A stretch of DNA of 64,000 bases from Neopestalotiopsis rosae (lineage: Eukaryota > Ascomycota > Sordariomycetes > Amphisphaeriales > Sporocadaceae). The stretch covers positions 5,580,001 through 5,644,000 of the forward strand of contig JALGAS010000002.1 of NCBI GenBank assembly GCA_023078685.1. Reading direction: 5' to 3'. Positions 48,201-61,023 of the stretch are shown here, piece by piece; positions within the stretch are counted from its first letter, which is position 1; the number at the start of each line of letters is the position of its first letter. Both the position numbers and the translations under genes were made by a program. The notes below the pieces were generated by a model that saw nothing but the letters and a program-made list of their open reading frames with translations, searched no databases and had not been told where the DNA came from.

Positions 48201-49000
48201 TGGACTACATATGCGTAAGTGACGGCGTACATGTCCGTTTTCTGTCTAGTCTGGCGAGCTACAGTATACCCGCGAAAGCTACAGGGACACTTACACAGCA
48301 GATCAGCACACAAACACTGCTATACAAGCAGCTCATCAAGAGAGCTCGAAAAAACGGACGGACGGACGTGCAGTGATAACGCACGCGAGGCTGGCAACGT
48401 GGGCACTATTCTTAGGAGGGATCATATCAAGCTTCTCTATACGGACAGCAACCCCGACGACGAGGCTGGCCGTTTCAGACTCTCCGTCGCCTATGTCGGT
48501 CTTCAGTTCGAGCGTACATAGGTTCTGCAGTAGTGAAGCATCAACTCGACACCAAAAACTCTGAAACACAGCATGCCAACCCACGAGACACACACCACAC
48601 CTGCTCGGAATATTTTTATTCGCTCTCTTCGACCTAGATCAAACCGCTGCAGCTCTCTGCTTGCTAAGGCCCGTGCTGTCTTTTGTTTTTATCTTCTTCT
48701 ACAATTCAATTCAGTAAAGAGAGCACAGAAGTCATGGCCACGCATACGTATGCACCCACTTTCGGCTGCCTCTTCTGTGAGCACCGTCCTGCAATGCCAT
48801 GTAGGTCAGGTCTGTCTGCACATTACTAGCTCGTCGTTGTCTCTGGTGCCTTGCACCAGTGTGCGCTATCGTGGCAACCCTGCCACTTGCCACACGCAAC
48901 CTACAGCACTCTCCACATCCCACCTACGACCTATACACCTCCAAGTTATACAAGACGCAGGGTTTTTATCGTGAGCTTGTGTCTTGATTGGCAGCTTGGT
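39201..49000. other. Gene desert, left part
   Basis: I found no frame with recognisable domains or a convincing exon chain. The longest frames (for example 43576-44085 and 44879-45382, both minus) are isolated. The stretch 43640-43830 minus reads somewhat protein-like (REGPIASVIRNPLLTDDLQDG), but I cannot place it in a family. Base composition is not obviously AT-rich. Confidence 0.45.
41343..41359. repeat. Poly-T run
   Basis: Seventeen consecutive T in the plus strand, in non-coding sequence. Confidence 0.9.
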
Positions 49001-52000
49001 CTTGATCGCCATGATTTACCGATAGCGCGACAACCGGGAGATGGCTGACACATGACAAAAAAACTTCCGTGCAACATTTCATGTTTCCTTGCCATTGCAA
49101 CCTTCAATCTGCAGCTACAACTTTCTGCTGGCAAATCCTCCTAGTGTCAATTATCAAATCACAATCGATACCTGGATTCACAATGCGCCTTATGTTTCAG
49201 CCTATCACGATCAATCAATGAGGTTAATAAGGTAATCTGTCTTCCATCGTAATTCCCTTTTCGCCGCGCGAAGCTGGGTCAACTGGTAAGTTCTCACCGC
49301 ACCGGCGCATTTGCTCCACAATCAATTGTTAATACAGCGATTTAGGATTTCCAGGAACGAGGCCGTTGTTTGCACGCCACACTATTCCAAACGCTCGGAC
49401 GTGGCACCGTCGCTCAGACAATGACGGCACGGTAAGACGTCTGGTCAGTAGATCCTCGTGGCGACCTTGTCGCTTACATGTCTTCAGTCTCTGGCACTTG
49501 TCTGCAAGAGCGGACATAATCTGATGCGAATATCATGACAAGATGGGCGTTTTACGCCAAGTAAAAGGCATAACCCCCACGGCTTACAGCTGCAGAGCCT
49601 GCGAAGAGCTTGGGCCACATGTTTGCCATCAGATGTCAGACTCACCGCGAGAATTGCTTGCTACGGAATGCACTTTCAGCACGTACTATAGGCTACCGAA
49701 GCCACACACGGTAAGTGAAAACGGTCAGCGGCACAGCAGCCAGCCGATGGTGAGCCACCCAAGCTCGACCAGACTGCTGGGAAAAAGTGGCTGATGTCGT
49801 GTCAGATGAAACACAAACGAAGCCAATACATGAATCGGGCCCGAATTCTATCCACGCCTGCCTCGCCTACTTACAGACTGCTAGGGCGGTGCGTGCACGG
49901 CCGACCTCAGGCCCGTGATCGTGCCCGCAATCACAAGCACACGGATTGAGGAGATCTCATCTCGCAAGCTTCCGTGCCCGCGCGAGCAGAGATCCATATT
50001 GCGGATGATCACCAGCACGCCACAGGAGCCAGCGGTTGATCCCATTCGGCTCCTCCTTTAACGTGTTCTTCAATTAAGCTTGAACTAACAGCACATCGTT
50101 GCGGGCACTAGATGTTTAACTACCGGAGTAGAGGACATCGGGGCTAACTAGCGTTTGCTCATGAGTCGACGTGCTATTTACCATCTTTTTAGAGCCGGCG
50201 TCCATCCCGATCCGGTAATGAGATGAGCCCCGAAAACAAGTTCAACGGCACAAGCGGCACGCGAATGAGTCTCGATGGCTTCCAGAGGGTCTTGTTTTCA
50301 AAGATTGACAGTCACATGTTGTCAACGTTTACCAAGCTTGGCCTTACAACCGATGCTTTGATTATTTGCAGATGAAGGTCAATTCACACACAAGTCTTTC
50401 ATTTTGCTTGTTTTGAGTCATCCGTATCACTAATTATCAACAAAGGTACGCCTCTGGAGAAGTCTGCTTTTGTTGGCAGTGACTACTGCTGACTTTACCT
50501 TGGCGGAAGACTTGAACAGGAGTAAGGCTATAATCAGCTTTCTCAGATACTACCAATGCGTCACTGCGGAGGTGGGTATGCTACAAATTACTCAGTTGCT
50601 CGTAGCTTGTCAATGTGGCTCACTAAACTACTAAGTAGGCCGATTTTGGCCAGGCCATGGTCTACGCCGGTAAGCCAGCCACAGAGGCGGTGCTCCTTAT
50701 GATTCGTATCAAGCTCTCTATGAATTGGTACGTAATCGGAACGACATCGCTGGACGTTGACAACACTTATGGGCAATATTCGAGGATAGATGCAACCTGT
50801 TCTGCTTCCATTTAGCGCCAATTGAGGGTCATTGCCAGCCAGGTTGCGGATCCAGCGTATAGTTCAGGCAGGTCTAGCCTCGCAACCTGGCCCGACAAGA
50901 ACCGCTGAAAAGCACTCAACGTGTTGAGCAAAGATGGCTAAGAAAGCAAAGTAGCCATGGATACATGATGTCGATGCTCAAACGACTACATGTCTCCTCG
51001 CAATCAGGGATGATGGTACCAGGAAGTCTTGTTCGAAGTACTGGTAACGCGTCACGGTGGCCGCCTCTGCGAAGTACAACTTGGCTCCCTGTCTATGGTA
51101 AGGTTTGAGGTTACGCTGGCTCAGTTGTCAATCACGCACACGAGATGTGGATCCTCTGTTGGTTGAATAAAATCTCCGAGCGGTTGCATGCGGCAGTCTG
51201 TGTTCTGCCTACGAATCCCTTGTAGCGATCATTGCATCCTGCTACCAACAGTATAGGGCTCTGTTCAGAACATTCTGTACTTTTGTACGACGTGCCATCA
51301 ATGATGGATCAGATATGGATCAATGACACAAACTCTGGAAGAAGAGAAAGCCGGAGATGATGTTATAGTGAGTAAATAAGGCTCCGTACGGAATGCTTAC
51401 GCAGTGCTAGTTTGCCTCAGTCGAGAATGCATCCCTGTGCACTACCCTAGAGAGACCTGGGGGAAAAATGTTCAGGGGTTCAAGGCAATGATTGGGCAGA
51501 CAGCCAGCTTGTATTGAGAACAGAGTGGCTAACGGTGAAAGGGTCGAAACGCTCCCAGGTGCAGGCATGGTGCGACTTGGAATTGCGAAATACACTCCTT
51601 GCGATGTGACGGTATAATTCCCCGGTGCTCCTGGCCGTGCGAACAAGTGGACCATAGTCCCTGCACCACACGTGTTCTTGAAAGCTGAGAATAATTCGCT
51701 CTGGGTTAGGTGTGCGCAACAGGAAATGAGGCATACAGGACTAATATTCATTGGTAAGGCAGGATTGAGAGAGGGCACGCGCAAGCTTGGACGAGTTCTC
51801 CAGCGACACTCCATCTATATCGCGAGTGTTTGGCTATTTTTGCAACGGTTTGATTGCGATGGATCGTGATACGAGTGCTTATAGTTGAAGAAGGTATAGA
51901 AGGAGGGCGGGCACTCGCAATGGATGGTGGATACAGTGCTCATTGTCAGCCCTGAAGTTTTTGGTGCTAATCGACAAGACTCCAGAGTCCCGCAAGGGAG

Positions 52001-55000
52001 ATAGATGGACTAGTTGGTGACAAGTAGTATTCTACCAAAACATTCCTGGTCCTTCCATGCCTGTGTTGCAATTTGAATTTTGTGAAACATGCGACGCTAA
52101 ACCAGATCTTCTTGTGAGCATGGTCGCTTAAAGACTTAAGTTTCCCAGGGTCTTTCAATGTACATAGTATCTCCTCCTTTTTTTTTTTTTTAAGGTCGCT
52201 ACGCTACTGACCATTACTCTTGTGTGGGGAAGAGCAGGGAAGGATTTGGGGCAATATTTCTCTAAAAGTTACATGCTGCAGTGCTGTAAAAGTGTGTGCA
52301 AGTGGTTATTCTCCCTATTCCGCACATTTGAACGTGGGTTCGACAGGATGCCCCTCATCACCTAGCCCCAACTGTACTCTGTATCCATCGTGACCCATTG
52401 TATCCATAGTCAGAATGCGACTTAAGTCATTCTTCTTCTTTTTCTTTAGCACGATTCATGGAATGCGTTTCCGCACTCTCCTGTTACTGGACAAGTGGCG
52501 TCACACCCAAAGTCACACAACTGTATGTCCTTTTTTATTCCATCGATTTGCCTGTTTCTGATGGATGTTGAGGGGGGGCAAAGGGGGGTGTGACGGTTGC
52601 CCTTTTCGTTCTGTTACGAAGATCGGTGTGACGTGAGACGTTCAAAATGCGTGGGTTACAAGGATTGGATAGTACCTAGAAGCTCCCTACTGCAGCGGAG
52701 GAAAAAAGAAGATTAAATCATACTTTGCACATACAGGACAATATCGACAGGGCGCCCATAGCAGATCCTGGCCTCTACTAATCATTAAGGTAGTGGGCGG
52801 AGCAGGGCTAGACTCTGTCCCTACATTAGTGATCCTACGGCACCAGTGGCCGTTATGGTCACCAGTTCATCAACCAACTCCATCGACAACAACTCCCGTT
52901 TGTTTTCCGTGTGTGTGATTGTGACCCAGAACAGAGACTACTTGTCGGATTGCCGATCATCCTATCGGCGAAACGGTGGTGCTGCCTCGTCCGGGGTGGG
53001 TGCTTTTGTGACAGCCAGATACTCCGGCTTACCGGAAGCCACGCCGCTGGCCAACCATTGCAACCTTGAAATCATATTTTTTCTTGTCTGTCTTTCCTTT
53101 CCCTCTGTCTGTTTCCCCACGGGCTCCTCCAACGAGGTCTGATTTCTTCCATAGTGGACATAGTAGTAGAGTCCCGCCCTTCAACCCCCGGTCACCTTAC
53201 ACCTTCAATTAGCCTCTCGAAGTGCCCAGTCAATATGGGGAATCGTAGCATCGTTCTATTGCTCATGTCATAATATTCCGACTTCCCCTGCATATGCCAC
53301 CTGCATAGACTATCGTCACCTGATACCCACAGTGAAAACAAAAAAGAACGAGTCGAGAAGAATGAAAGAAAAATGGATATGCTACTGGGAAAAGGGCGCT
53401 GTCAAGCTCTCAAAGAAATCAGTGCCCACTGAAGGAAGAACCCACTCAGAATCTCGAACGCACCCACCCCCTTGCATTGCATTCTCATCTGCCGCTCATG
53501 CTGTCATTCTGAATGGTATTGACTGGTCATGCATTCATACCTCGTACGTGGGCGAGTTTAGGTTTGGGGCTCCAGGGCTCCAAGGCTCCAGGGCTCCTCG
53601 TCGATGCGTTCATTCGGCGGCCGCCAACATCCGGAGGCGCACTTTTGCTACCGGGGATCTGCCCCTCCGTCGTTGGCCACCCGGACATTGTTCGGACGGA
53701 ACTCGCGGGCGGTGCACACTTTGGGGTTCCATTTGTTTTGACTGTTCCACTGGTGACGTTCATCCGGAGCTCAGGGAGAGGAAAACTGCATATCGGATGA
53801 ATGCATAGATGCATCATCTTCATGTTACTTGTCTCTCTTGTTATGGAGCTTCATGTGGTTTATGCTCAATGCCGCTTTTGTTCAATGCTGTCGAGCGACC
53901 TCGTCTAGTTTCTGGCTCCAGCCTGACCAGACACTGAGGGCAGCTCAATAACACCAATTTCCACCTTTGGGCCACCCTTACCCACGCGGCGGCATTCAGC
54001 CCGCCTCGCCCGCTTCAGCACTTGCCAGCTATACTAAGTACACCACCACGTACGAGCTACCGCTCTTGCATTAGCTTTCCGCACTCCAAGGAGGGCGCAG
54101 TCGCTGGAGCAGCTGGACTGACTGACTTGGGCTGCTCAGGAAATCTCTGCATAAACAGAGGATGGGAAAGAATCATCTGACACCATCTAATTGGACCCTC
54201 TGTGGAATGAGGACATGCATTTGCCATCAGCTCATGATATTGCATCATGCCTGAACCAGCTGCTATGTGGGCAGCGCCTGCGATGCGGCGCCGGTAGCTC
54301 GGCCTCCAGTTGTGCCTGACTCAACTTTTAGTGCACTGGTTTTACCTTTCAGCAGGCCCTGTCCAGTCTTTGGCGGGCTCTACAGCTGGAAGGGTGCATT
54401 CAATGCGCATCATCATTACCAACCTAGGAGGTGAGCTCCGGTCACGACGCTTCTGTCTACGATCTGTGTTTTGTGATCAATCAAATGTATGTACGGATGA
54501 GAGAGAAACCTGATCCGCGGAGCTCAATGGCCTGTTGCCAGACTGGTGCTGTTACAAGTCACAAAACCCGCTAAGTCAGGCCGCCGTTTACTGTGAGTTT
54601 CCTTTCTTTTTCTTTGGTAACTCCTAGACTCACAAATATGACAGTCGCGTGATGCAAGCTCCTCAAACAAGGGACTCTATGATGACGACAACAATGCTGC
54701 AGTCGACGAGTTCCCTTTCGAAACACCAAACATACCTACATGCACCCTTTCCAAGAGACTTACACCTCCTGGAACCCGAGGATGTGGTTCTGGTGTTGAC
54801 TAGCTTTCAGCTTGCAAAGGGATCTCAACACCCAGTGTCTCGGACCGAGACACGTTTAGCTGCCCCCAATGTCTCAGCTCGCGGGCTCCGAAGAAGCGCT
54901 GACGGAAGACGATGCCAGTCCGGCTCCGAGGACTCGGGACGCTCGCCGCCCAGCGAACATTCCATGACTTTTCTTAGTGTCGTTGGAAGGTCAGCCACTG

Positions 55001-58000
55001 CGGAATGGCCAAAACTCTATCAAGAAAGTCGCTATTGTTGTCGTTGTGCCTGACATAGCCACGCCCAATCAGCTAAGCCATGTGCTACAATACCAAGGCT
55101 AGTGTCCAAAAACCCGTGACAGCTACGTGACCGGCTCGGTTGGCAACCATCGGCTACAGTCTATTTTCAACAACATGCCACTTTCATGAATCAGAACACC
55201 ACAGCAGCTCCTCTGTGGCTGACATGCTCAAAGTTCCTCAACTACCGAAAAAGTGGGATATCGCGCTGCGATCTAAAGCTTGCGCGGATGGGTGATGGGC
55301 CGCCGCCGCATACTACTTGTCATGCAATGCTATATCGATCATCAATAGTCTGGCTTCCTAGCAGTATAGTGCTTCAGTCATCTCCGCGGTTCATTGTATG
55401 GAATCGTCATCGGATTCTCACCTCCAAGCCTCGACCTCGACTTCGCTCAACGGCTGGTCGCAATTGACGACAACAGATCGCTTACTCAGCGACCTGGGTA
55501 TGTCCACACCATTGAAAGACCATGACCTTCTCATGAATGAGATCCTGGGGACCCAGCGTCTGTGTGGTAGTTCACACTAAAGCAATCACACGGCAGTAGA
55601 TCGTTTTCAGGTTGACCCTTATTTTGTTTCAGTTGGCGTAGAGCCACTGCCGCAATAAGCAAAACCATACTACCCACAGACTTGGGCCTATCTCTTCCCT
55701 AACTAGTTGGGGATGTATACATGCCAAGACGTTAGTTCTTGGAAGGCATCGTATACAACATTACACACTGGAATGAATAGTGATCAACCAACGCATGTTT
55801 GACATGACTGCTATTGTTTACATGATTCAATCACACAAGCCGGTGGGTTTCCTCTCCGGCTCTTGTTATTTGCCTATACGACGTGGGCCGAGATGACAGA
55901 TTCTAGCAAGCTACGAGGTCGACCAGAAACGGGACCGGTAAAGTGGTTGGTGGCTGAGACTACTCAGCGACTATCCTCTAGTTCCTTCTAGAGCGCATCA
56001 AGGTGTCTCATGTACCTGAGTCCATGAAGCAAGTACCTTCAGAGGTAGATACTCGTACTCTTGCTAGTCCCAAGCAGGACGAGCTAATCCAATCCATCAA
56101 GTCGCCCATTTTCGGCCAGTTTATGCTTCGAAGTCCCTAATCGAAAGATCAACTGGTAGCGTTGATGATGCAGTCGTCCGATTGCATGGTTCATCGTCAC
56201 AAATGATGTCACTCAAGATCATTTGGCATACTGAGTACGGGCAGGTGTGTTTCAAATGGCACTCACAAGCCAAAAGCCTTGTAGAAGAAGCATTCAATTG
56301 CAGAAAATTATCCAAGACTCGATCGTGGTACGTACTAGGCATCGTGATTTCATTCGAGACAAGCTTTTCCAAAAGGCAGCGAGAAACGGCCCCAAGTGTA
56401 AGAAAATCCATTCCTTCCGTCAGGGTCTGGTCCTGGAGACATGAGCTAAAACAACGGTCCAGTCCATAGGGCCAGTGTTTCTCGGACATCGAAATCTCGC
56501 AAGAAATCTGCAGCTGAAGACGCCTCCAGTCCTTACTCTCCAGCTAAACCCGTAGAGGGCCTTCAGTGAGGATTCTCGAGTCATATTGCCCTCGCCCCCA
56601 CGACCTGACCGACTCGAGGAGCAGAAAAAAGCAACATCTCCGACACCATTCATGAACGGGTAACTGTCTGGATGCAATCTAAAATTAGCGAACAGTCAGA
56701 CGTGGATACCTCGAGTCCAGGCGCGTTGCGAATATCACAATGCTAATCTGAACTGCGGTACACAGCGGCACGCCCTGATCATATGTTGGGTTGAGCTACA
56801 TATGAGCAGAGTGTCTATTGTTCAAGGGTGTGGACCTTGACAGTCTTCCAGGCCCTTGGCGAAGCATTGACGTCCTTTGGGGTAATGACAGTGAGCTACA
56901 TTGTGTATGCGGATCATTGGCTATCCGAATCTGGGGAGAATTGATACAATGATATGAATGATCACAGGCCGACGATCGCTGCAGATCTCATCAAATACGT
57001 ACTATGTCTTTGTGGCTGGCCATGGATTTTGTTATCAACCCCACAAAGAGAGTTTTGACGTTATCGACTTCAGGACCGACTAGCTCCGAAAATGGTAGAG
57101 GCAAAAGTCCATTTTCGCCGTCTTGTCAATGCCAATTAGGTTGGTTTCCCCGGATCTAACAGTACGGTTGGCGATCCCGGATCGACCGGCACGCAAGTAC
57201 TTGACCCGTTTGACGGCGACGCACGGAGGGAACGCTCATGCAAAGTCTGGACCCATCCCGGATGTCAAGCTGTTCATGGAAAAGAACGCGAACCGAATGG
57301 CCCACCGCCACGGTCCGAGGGCCGTAGCTATCACCGGTCAGAGGAGAAGATCTCCGGTGCTATATTCCGTTTGATATTCCTGACCTTATTCAGACGACGC
57401 GAGAAAGTGTCTAGTGACGATACCAGTAGGGACATGGCAACTTCACAGCCATTCCAAATCATGGCACGCAGAGACCTTATTTTTTTCCTCTTGCGAGGCT
57501 GCCCCAGTTCTAACAAATGACAAGATCCTCCTGGTCGCACTAGCATATCCGCTATCGAACATTTCATGCCGAGGTCGTCCTTTCAATAGGGCTAGATAAG
57601 CGAGATGGCTCTCAAAATTGATTGATAAAGAGCCACTTTGAGGTTAGGGCAGGATCTCGCGCAAGCCATTCCAGTATCAAAAGCCATCGCGACCCATATC
57701 TTCCAGCCGCATTTTGTCAACATCATGCGATGCTGAAACAAAGGAACCCACATCGGAAGAGTGTCTCTCGACATCCGTACCGAGGAAATCTCTATTGGAT
57801 TCGTGATGTTTCTTGGATGCTTCATTGCTGCGGCGGATGACGCATTTCCAAAACGGCCACCTTTCTGGCCAGAGAGGTGATTTAGCTGCAAAGCACGTTT
57901 GTCAGTAGCCCAGATCGGCCACTAGCGGTACTTTTTGATCAGTCTACCCACGGATCTATACAACCTAGTCTGTGGTGATATGTGGAGTGCCCATGCCCAG

Positions 58001-58600
58001 CAGCGGGCACCCTGCTGCGTATTCAACGTATTCAGCGTATCTTGAAAACAATGTCACCTGCATTCCGCTGACGGCCCAGGGCCATGGCTGTTTTGCTAGC
58101 CACGGAGCGCCGCATGGCCAAGGGGCGCGGCCGTTGTCCATCATATCCTTTAACAAGGTCTGCTCCGCGTATAGTGTAGTTTGTAGTTCAGTACTTTGAC
58201 TGACCGTTACTGAAGTCTTGTCGATCATCTTGGAAGAGGGCTGTTCATGCAGGGCAGACCGAGACGGCCGATTTGACAAATGCCAGCGGTCAACTACCGT
58301 CCTGCATGACTCGACTCAATGATCGACAGAATCTGCCCTACGCAACAACTTTAAAAGGGAAGGAAAGTTCCGCTCTTCACCAACGCGGACATCACCAAGG
58401 TAATTTATGTCCAATCACGCGGCGCTCCTCGGGACTTTCGACGCCAGTCCTTTCCTTCATTACCAGGACCAGGACCACCGTAAGAGCCCGGCGCCTATGT
58501 CCAGGACTTCTTAGGTGGGACCTTTTGGTTCTAGCACCTTTCACTGCCTAACTCGAGGGGGGCATAATCCAGCGAAATTCAGCCCGGCCAAGTTGTCCGT
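49001..58600. other. Gene desert, middle part with possible decayed coding sequence
   Basis: No intact gene. Between about 54650 and 56500 several frames look faintly protein-like in both directions: 55398-55580 plus is Ser/Thr-rich, and 56121-56489 minus has a HDRVLDNFLQLNAS...CECHLKHTC stretch. None joins into a model. They may be remains of a regulator or chance. Confidence 0.4.
53567..53598. repeat. GGGCTCCA octamer array
   Basis: Four tandem copies of an 8-bp unit, GGGCTCCA with two single-base variants, in non-coding sequence. Confidence 0.85.
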
Positions 58601-60321
58601 GCCATAGTGTCCGAATTGGCGTGGTCAAGCTAGGACAAGAAGAAGGATTGTGCCTTTTGCTTAGTTGACAATACAGTACCAATCTACCACCAAATGGCCA
58701 TGGCACAATCAGTAATGGGTTCAAAAAGGGACAAATGGAGTAAAAATGCCAATCCGGTACGGCGCGAGCTTCTAGTACGTGTGTGTACAATACCAGGCGC
58801 GGTGGATATGGAGGACGGACACGGTTTACCATCCCCCCCGCGCAAGCTATTACTTAAGACGGGATGGACTTTTTCCTTATTTCTCACCAAAAGAACGGTA
58901 GACTAAAACAAAAGGCCGTTGCATAGAGCAAGCAGAGAAGCTTCCACACTGGCAAGTCGTAGCGAACGAACGGGCCAATAGGGAAGTCCCAGCCAGCAAG
59001 AACCAGCCAGTCAAGACACAAGCGGGGACTATAGTGTACCCATCTAGATGAGTAGAGAAAACGGGAATACAAGCCACAATTTCAGGCTCATGGTCCTTGA
59101 ATAATTTCTTGCCATCAGGTTTTCCAGCAGTGGCGGTGGTCATGGACCCAGTAGAATCTAGATGACTCCCCAAAGGCCGATTCACGGACATTCAATGGCA
59201 AGGAGATGCCAAAGATGAGCCTCGGCAAGGAGTGGGAATCCTCAATTTCGTTGGTGATAATGATGATGGGATATCCATGGAAATCAAGATATTTCGTGTG
59301 TACAATGAAGAAAGTACTGGCCCAGACTTTGCTTCATGACGACGTGATCTACCGCAAGGAAGTCTTCTCTAGCAGCAGCATGTCAAATATTGTGTTTGGA
59401 TGTTTTTGAGTGGGACGTAAAACGCTTGTGCTTGTGGCTTTTTTTCCTTTCCTTTCTCGATCGAGGTTCGCGGTGGGTAAGGCAACAAAACTCATCATCT
59501 GCCGAAAGGAAAATCTTATCGAAAGTGACTGCCCCCAGCCCTGTAGTGATGCTGCCTCCTTGATCGAGGACTAGGGGCTTGCAGCAAATAGTAGCAAAGC
59601 AGGGGGGCCTGCCAATTCAGGCTGAAATAAGATTTCGCAATGTTCGAGCTTTCGTCACTAACGAAAAAATCATCGTTCAATGATAGAGGGGAACGGTGTT
59701 TTGATTATTGATTGGGCTGAGTTTTCTGCAGCTTGCTTACTTTTGCGCAGAAGTTGGCACTGCTTCTGCCTGTTTTGGGTCAGGATTTGCATTGGCAAAA
59801 GGGCCCCCTCTCAATTGAGAATGCCTCAGAATTATGACAAATATCATAGATCATATTTTCATGATTTCAATGTGCTTGCTTGACCCCCTCAATATGGTTG
59901 TGCTTGCGAAGTGCAGGAACTATCATCACCCACCCTGTACGATCCTGACTCGATTTAGAAAATGGATATTTGTAGAGCAGCAAAAGATAATCTCCATCAT
60001 GCGGGGGGTTAGCAACTTTCTCTGAAACTGGCCTGTCAGAATAAATCTGACGTGAACGATTCAGGTTTGGGAACTGGGATGTCTTTGGGGGTGGGTTTCA
60101 ATGAGAGATGATACAGAAACCCGACGACGACGAGTCACCAAGAAAAGCAAAAACATCATCCAGAACCCTTACTATTTGCCGGGATTTAAACATCACAAGT
60201 TTTTGGGGGGGGTACACAGCAGAGGCAAAGGGATGGGAAAAGTTGAATTGTGATATATTATAGAAGCTTCTTTCTGCCTGCAGCAGAAGCCTGGAATGTC
60301 TCTCCTTTGCCGCCGAACACC

Positions 60322-60322
<1 letters not shown>

Positions 60323-60366
<44 letters not shown>
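60323..60366. repeat. 44-nt poly-C tract
   Basis: An uninterrupted run of 44 C on the plus strand (poly-G on the minus strand), flanked by further C-rich and then G-rich sequence. The minus strand has high G-quadruplex potential. Runs of this length are also prone to sequencing and assembly errors. Confidence 0.95.
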
Positions 60367-60367
<1 letters not shown>

Positions 60368-60996
60368 CCTAACCCGCCCCCTTGCCCATGTTCCTTGGGA
60401 AAAGGGACGGGACGGGGCCAAGGAAAAGAAGGGAAGGGGAGAGACATGGGGATATGGATCGGATCTGGCGGTGATGTTGATGCAAGATTCATTGGATCTC
60501 ACATAACCGAAATTTCTCCAAGTAATCTGCTACCTGTTGAACAGGAAAAAGAAAAAAGGACTTGACGTTCGTTTTTTGGCAATTGAACCACACACCACCA
60601 CCCTTGTTTCTCGGTGGTTGCATCCGGCATGGGTCGGGGAAGACAGGCGGCAGCAGCCGCTACTTTATTTCCTCCCTCTGGTATTGGCAATTGTGATTTA
60701 TTTCCCCATGTCTGGACCCTTTGAATTATGGAAATTCGCATTCCATATAGAAGCAATTATGTTTTGTTGTCTGATGAATCAATTTCGCAATTTACTTTTC
60801 CTTTATCTTGTCTGTATTCTCTCGTCTTTTTTTAACATTTGTCGTCGTGGGTCTCCCCTCTTTTTTCTATTCCCTGCTTAGGGATGCGGCCCTGTGATCG
60901 GCTGCCGCAGCTGTGAACGCAGGAGGAAAGGGAAAAAAGTGATAAGTGACCAACCAAATACCAACAAAACCCTCTCTAACCAACCGAACCAAAACC

Positions 60997-61023
60997 AAAA
61001 AAAAAAAAAAAAAAAAAAAAAAA
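60997..61023. repeat. 27-nt poly-A tract
   Basis: Twenty-seven consecutive A following AAC-rich sequence and followed by GAAAGAAG. It could be a microsatellite or the tail of a retroposed sequence; I see no flanking target-site duplication or source gene. Confidence 0.9.

Noticed and set aside
51407..51814. 135-codon minus frame with a true ATG
   Set aside because: No clear signal peptide, domain or neighbours; the composition could be chance.
56121..56489. Minus frame faintly like the C-terminal region of AflR-type regulators (HDRVLDNF...CECHLKHTC)
   Set aside because: No Zn(II)2Cys6 domain was found within several kb upstream on the same strand, no exon chain could be built, and the likeness rests on a few residues.
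43653..57126. A 17-bp word (CATTTTCGCCGTCTTGT) shared by 43653-43669 and 57110-57126
   Set aside because: One 17-bp match among all pairs in 64 kb is not far from chance, and the flanks do not align well.
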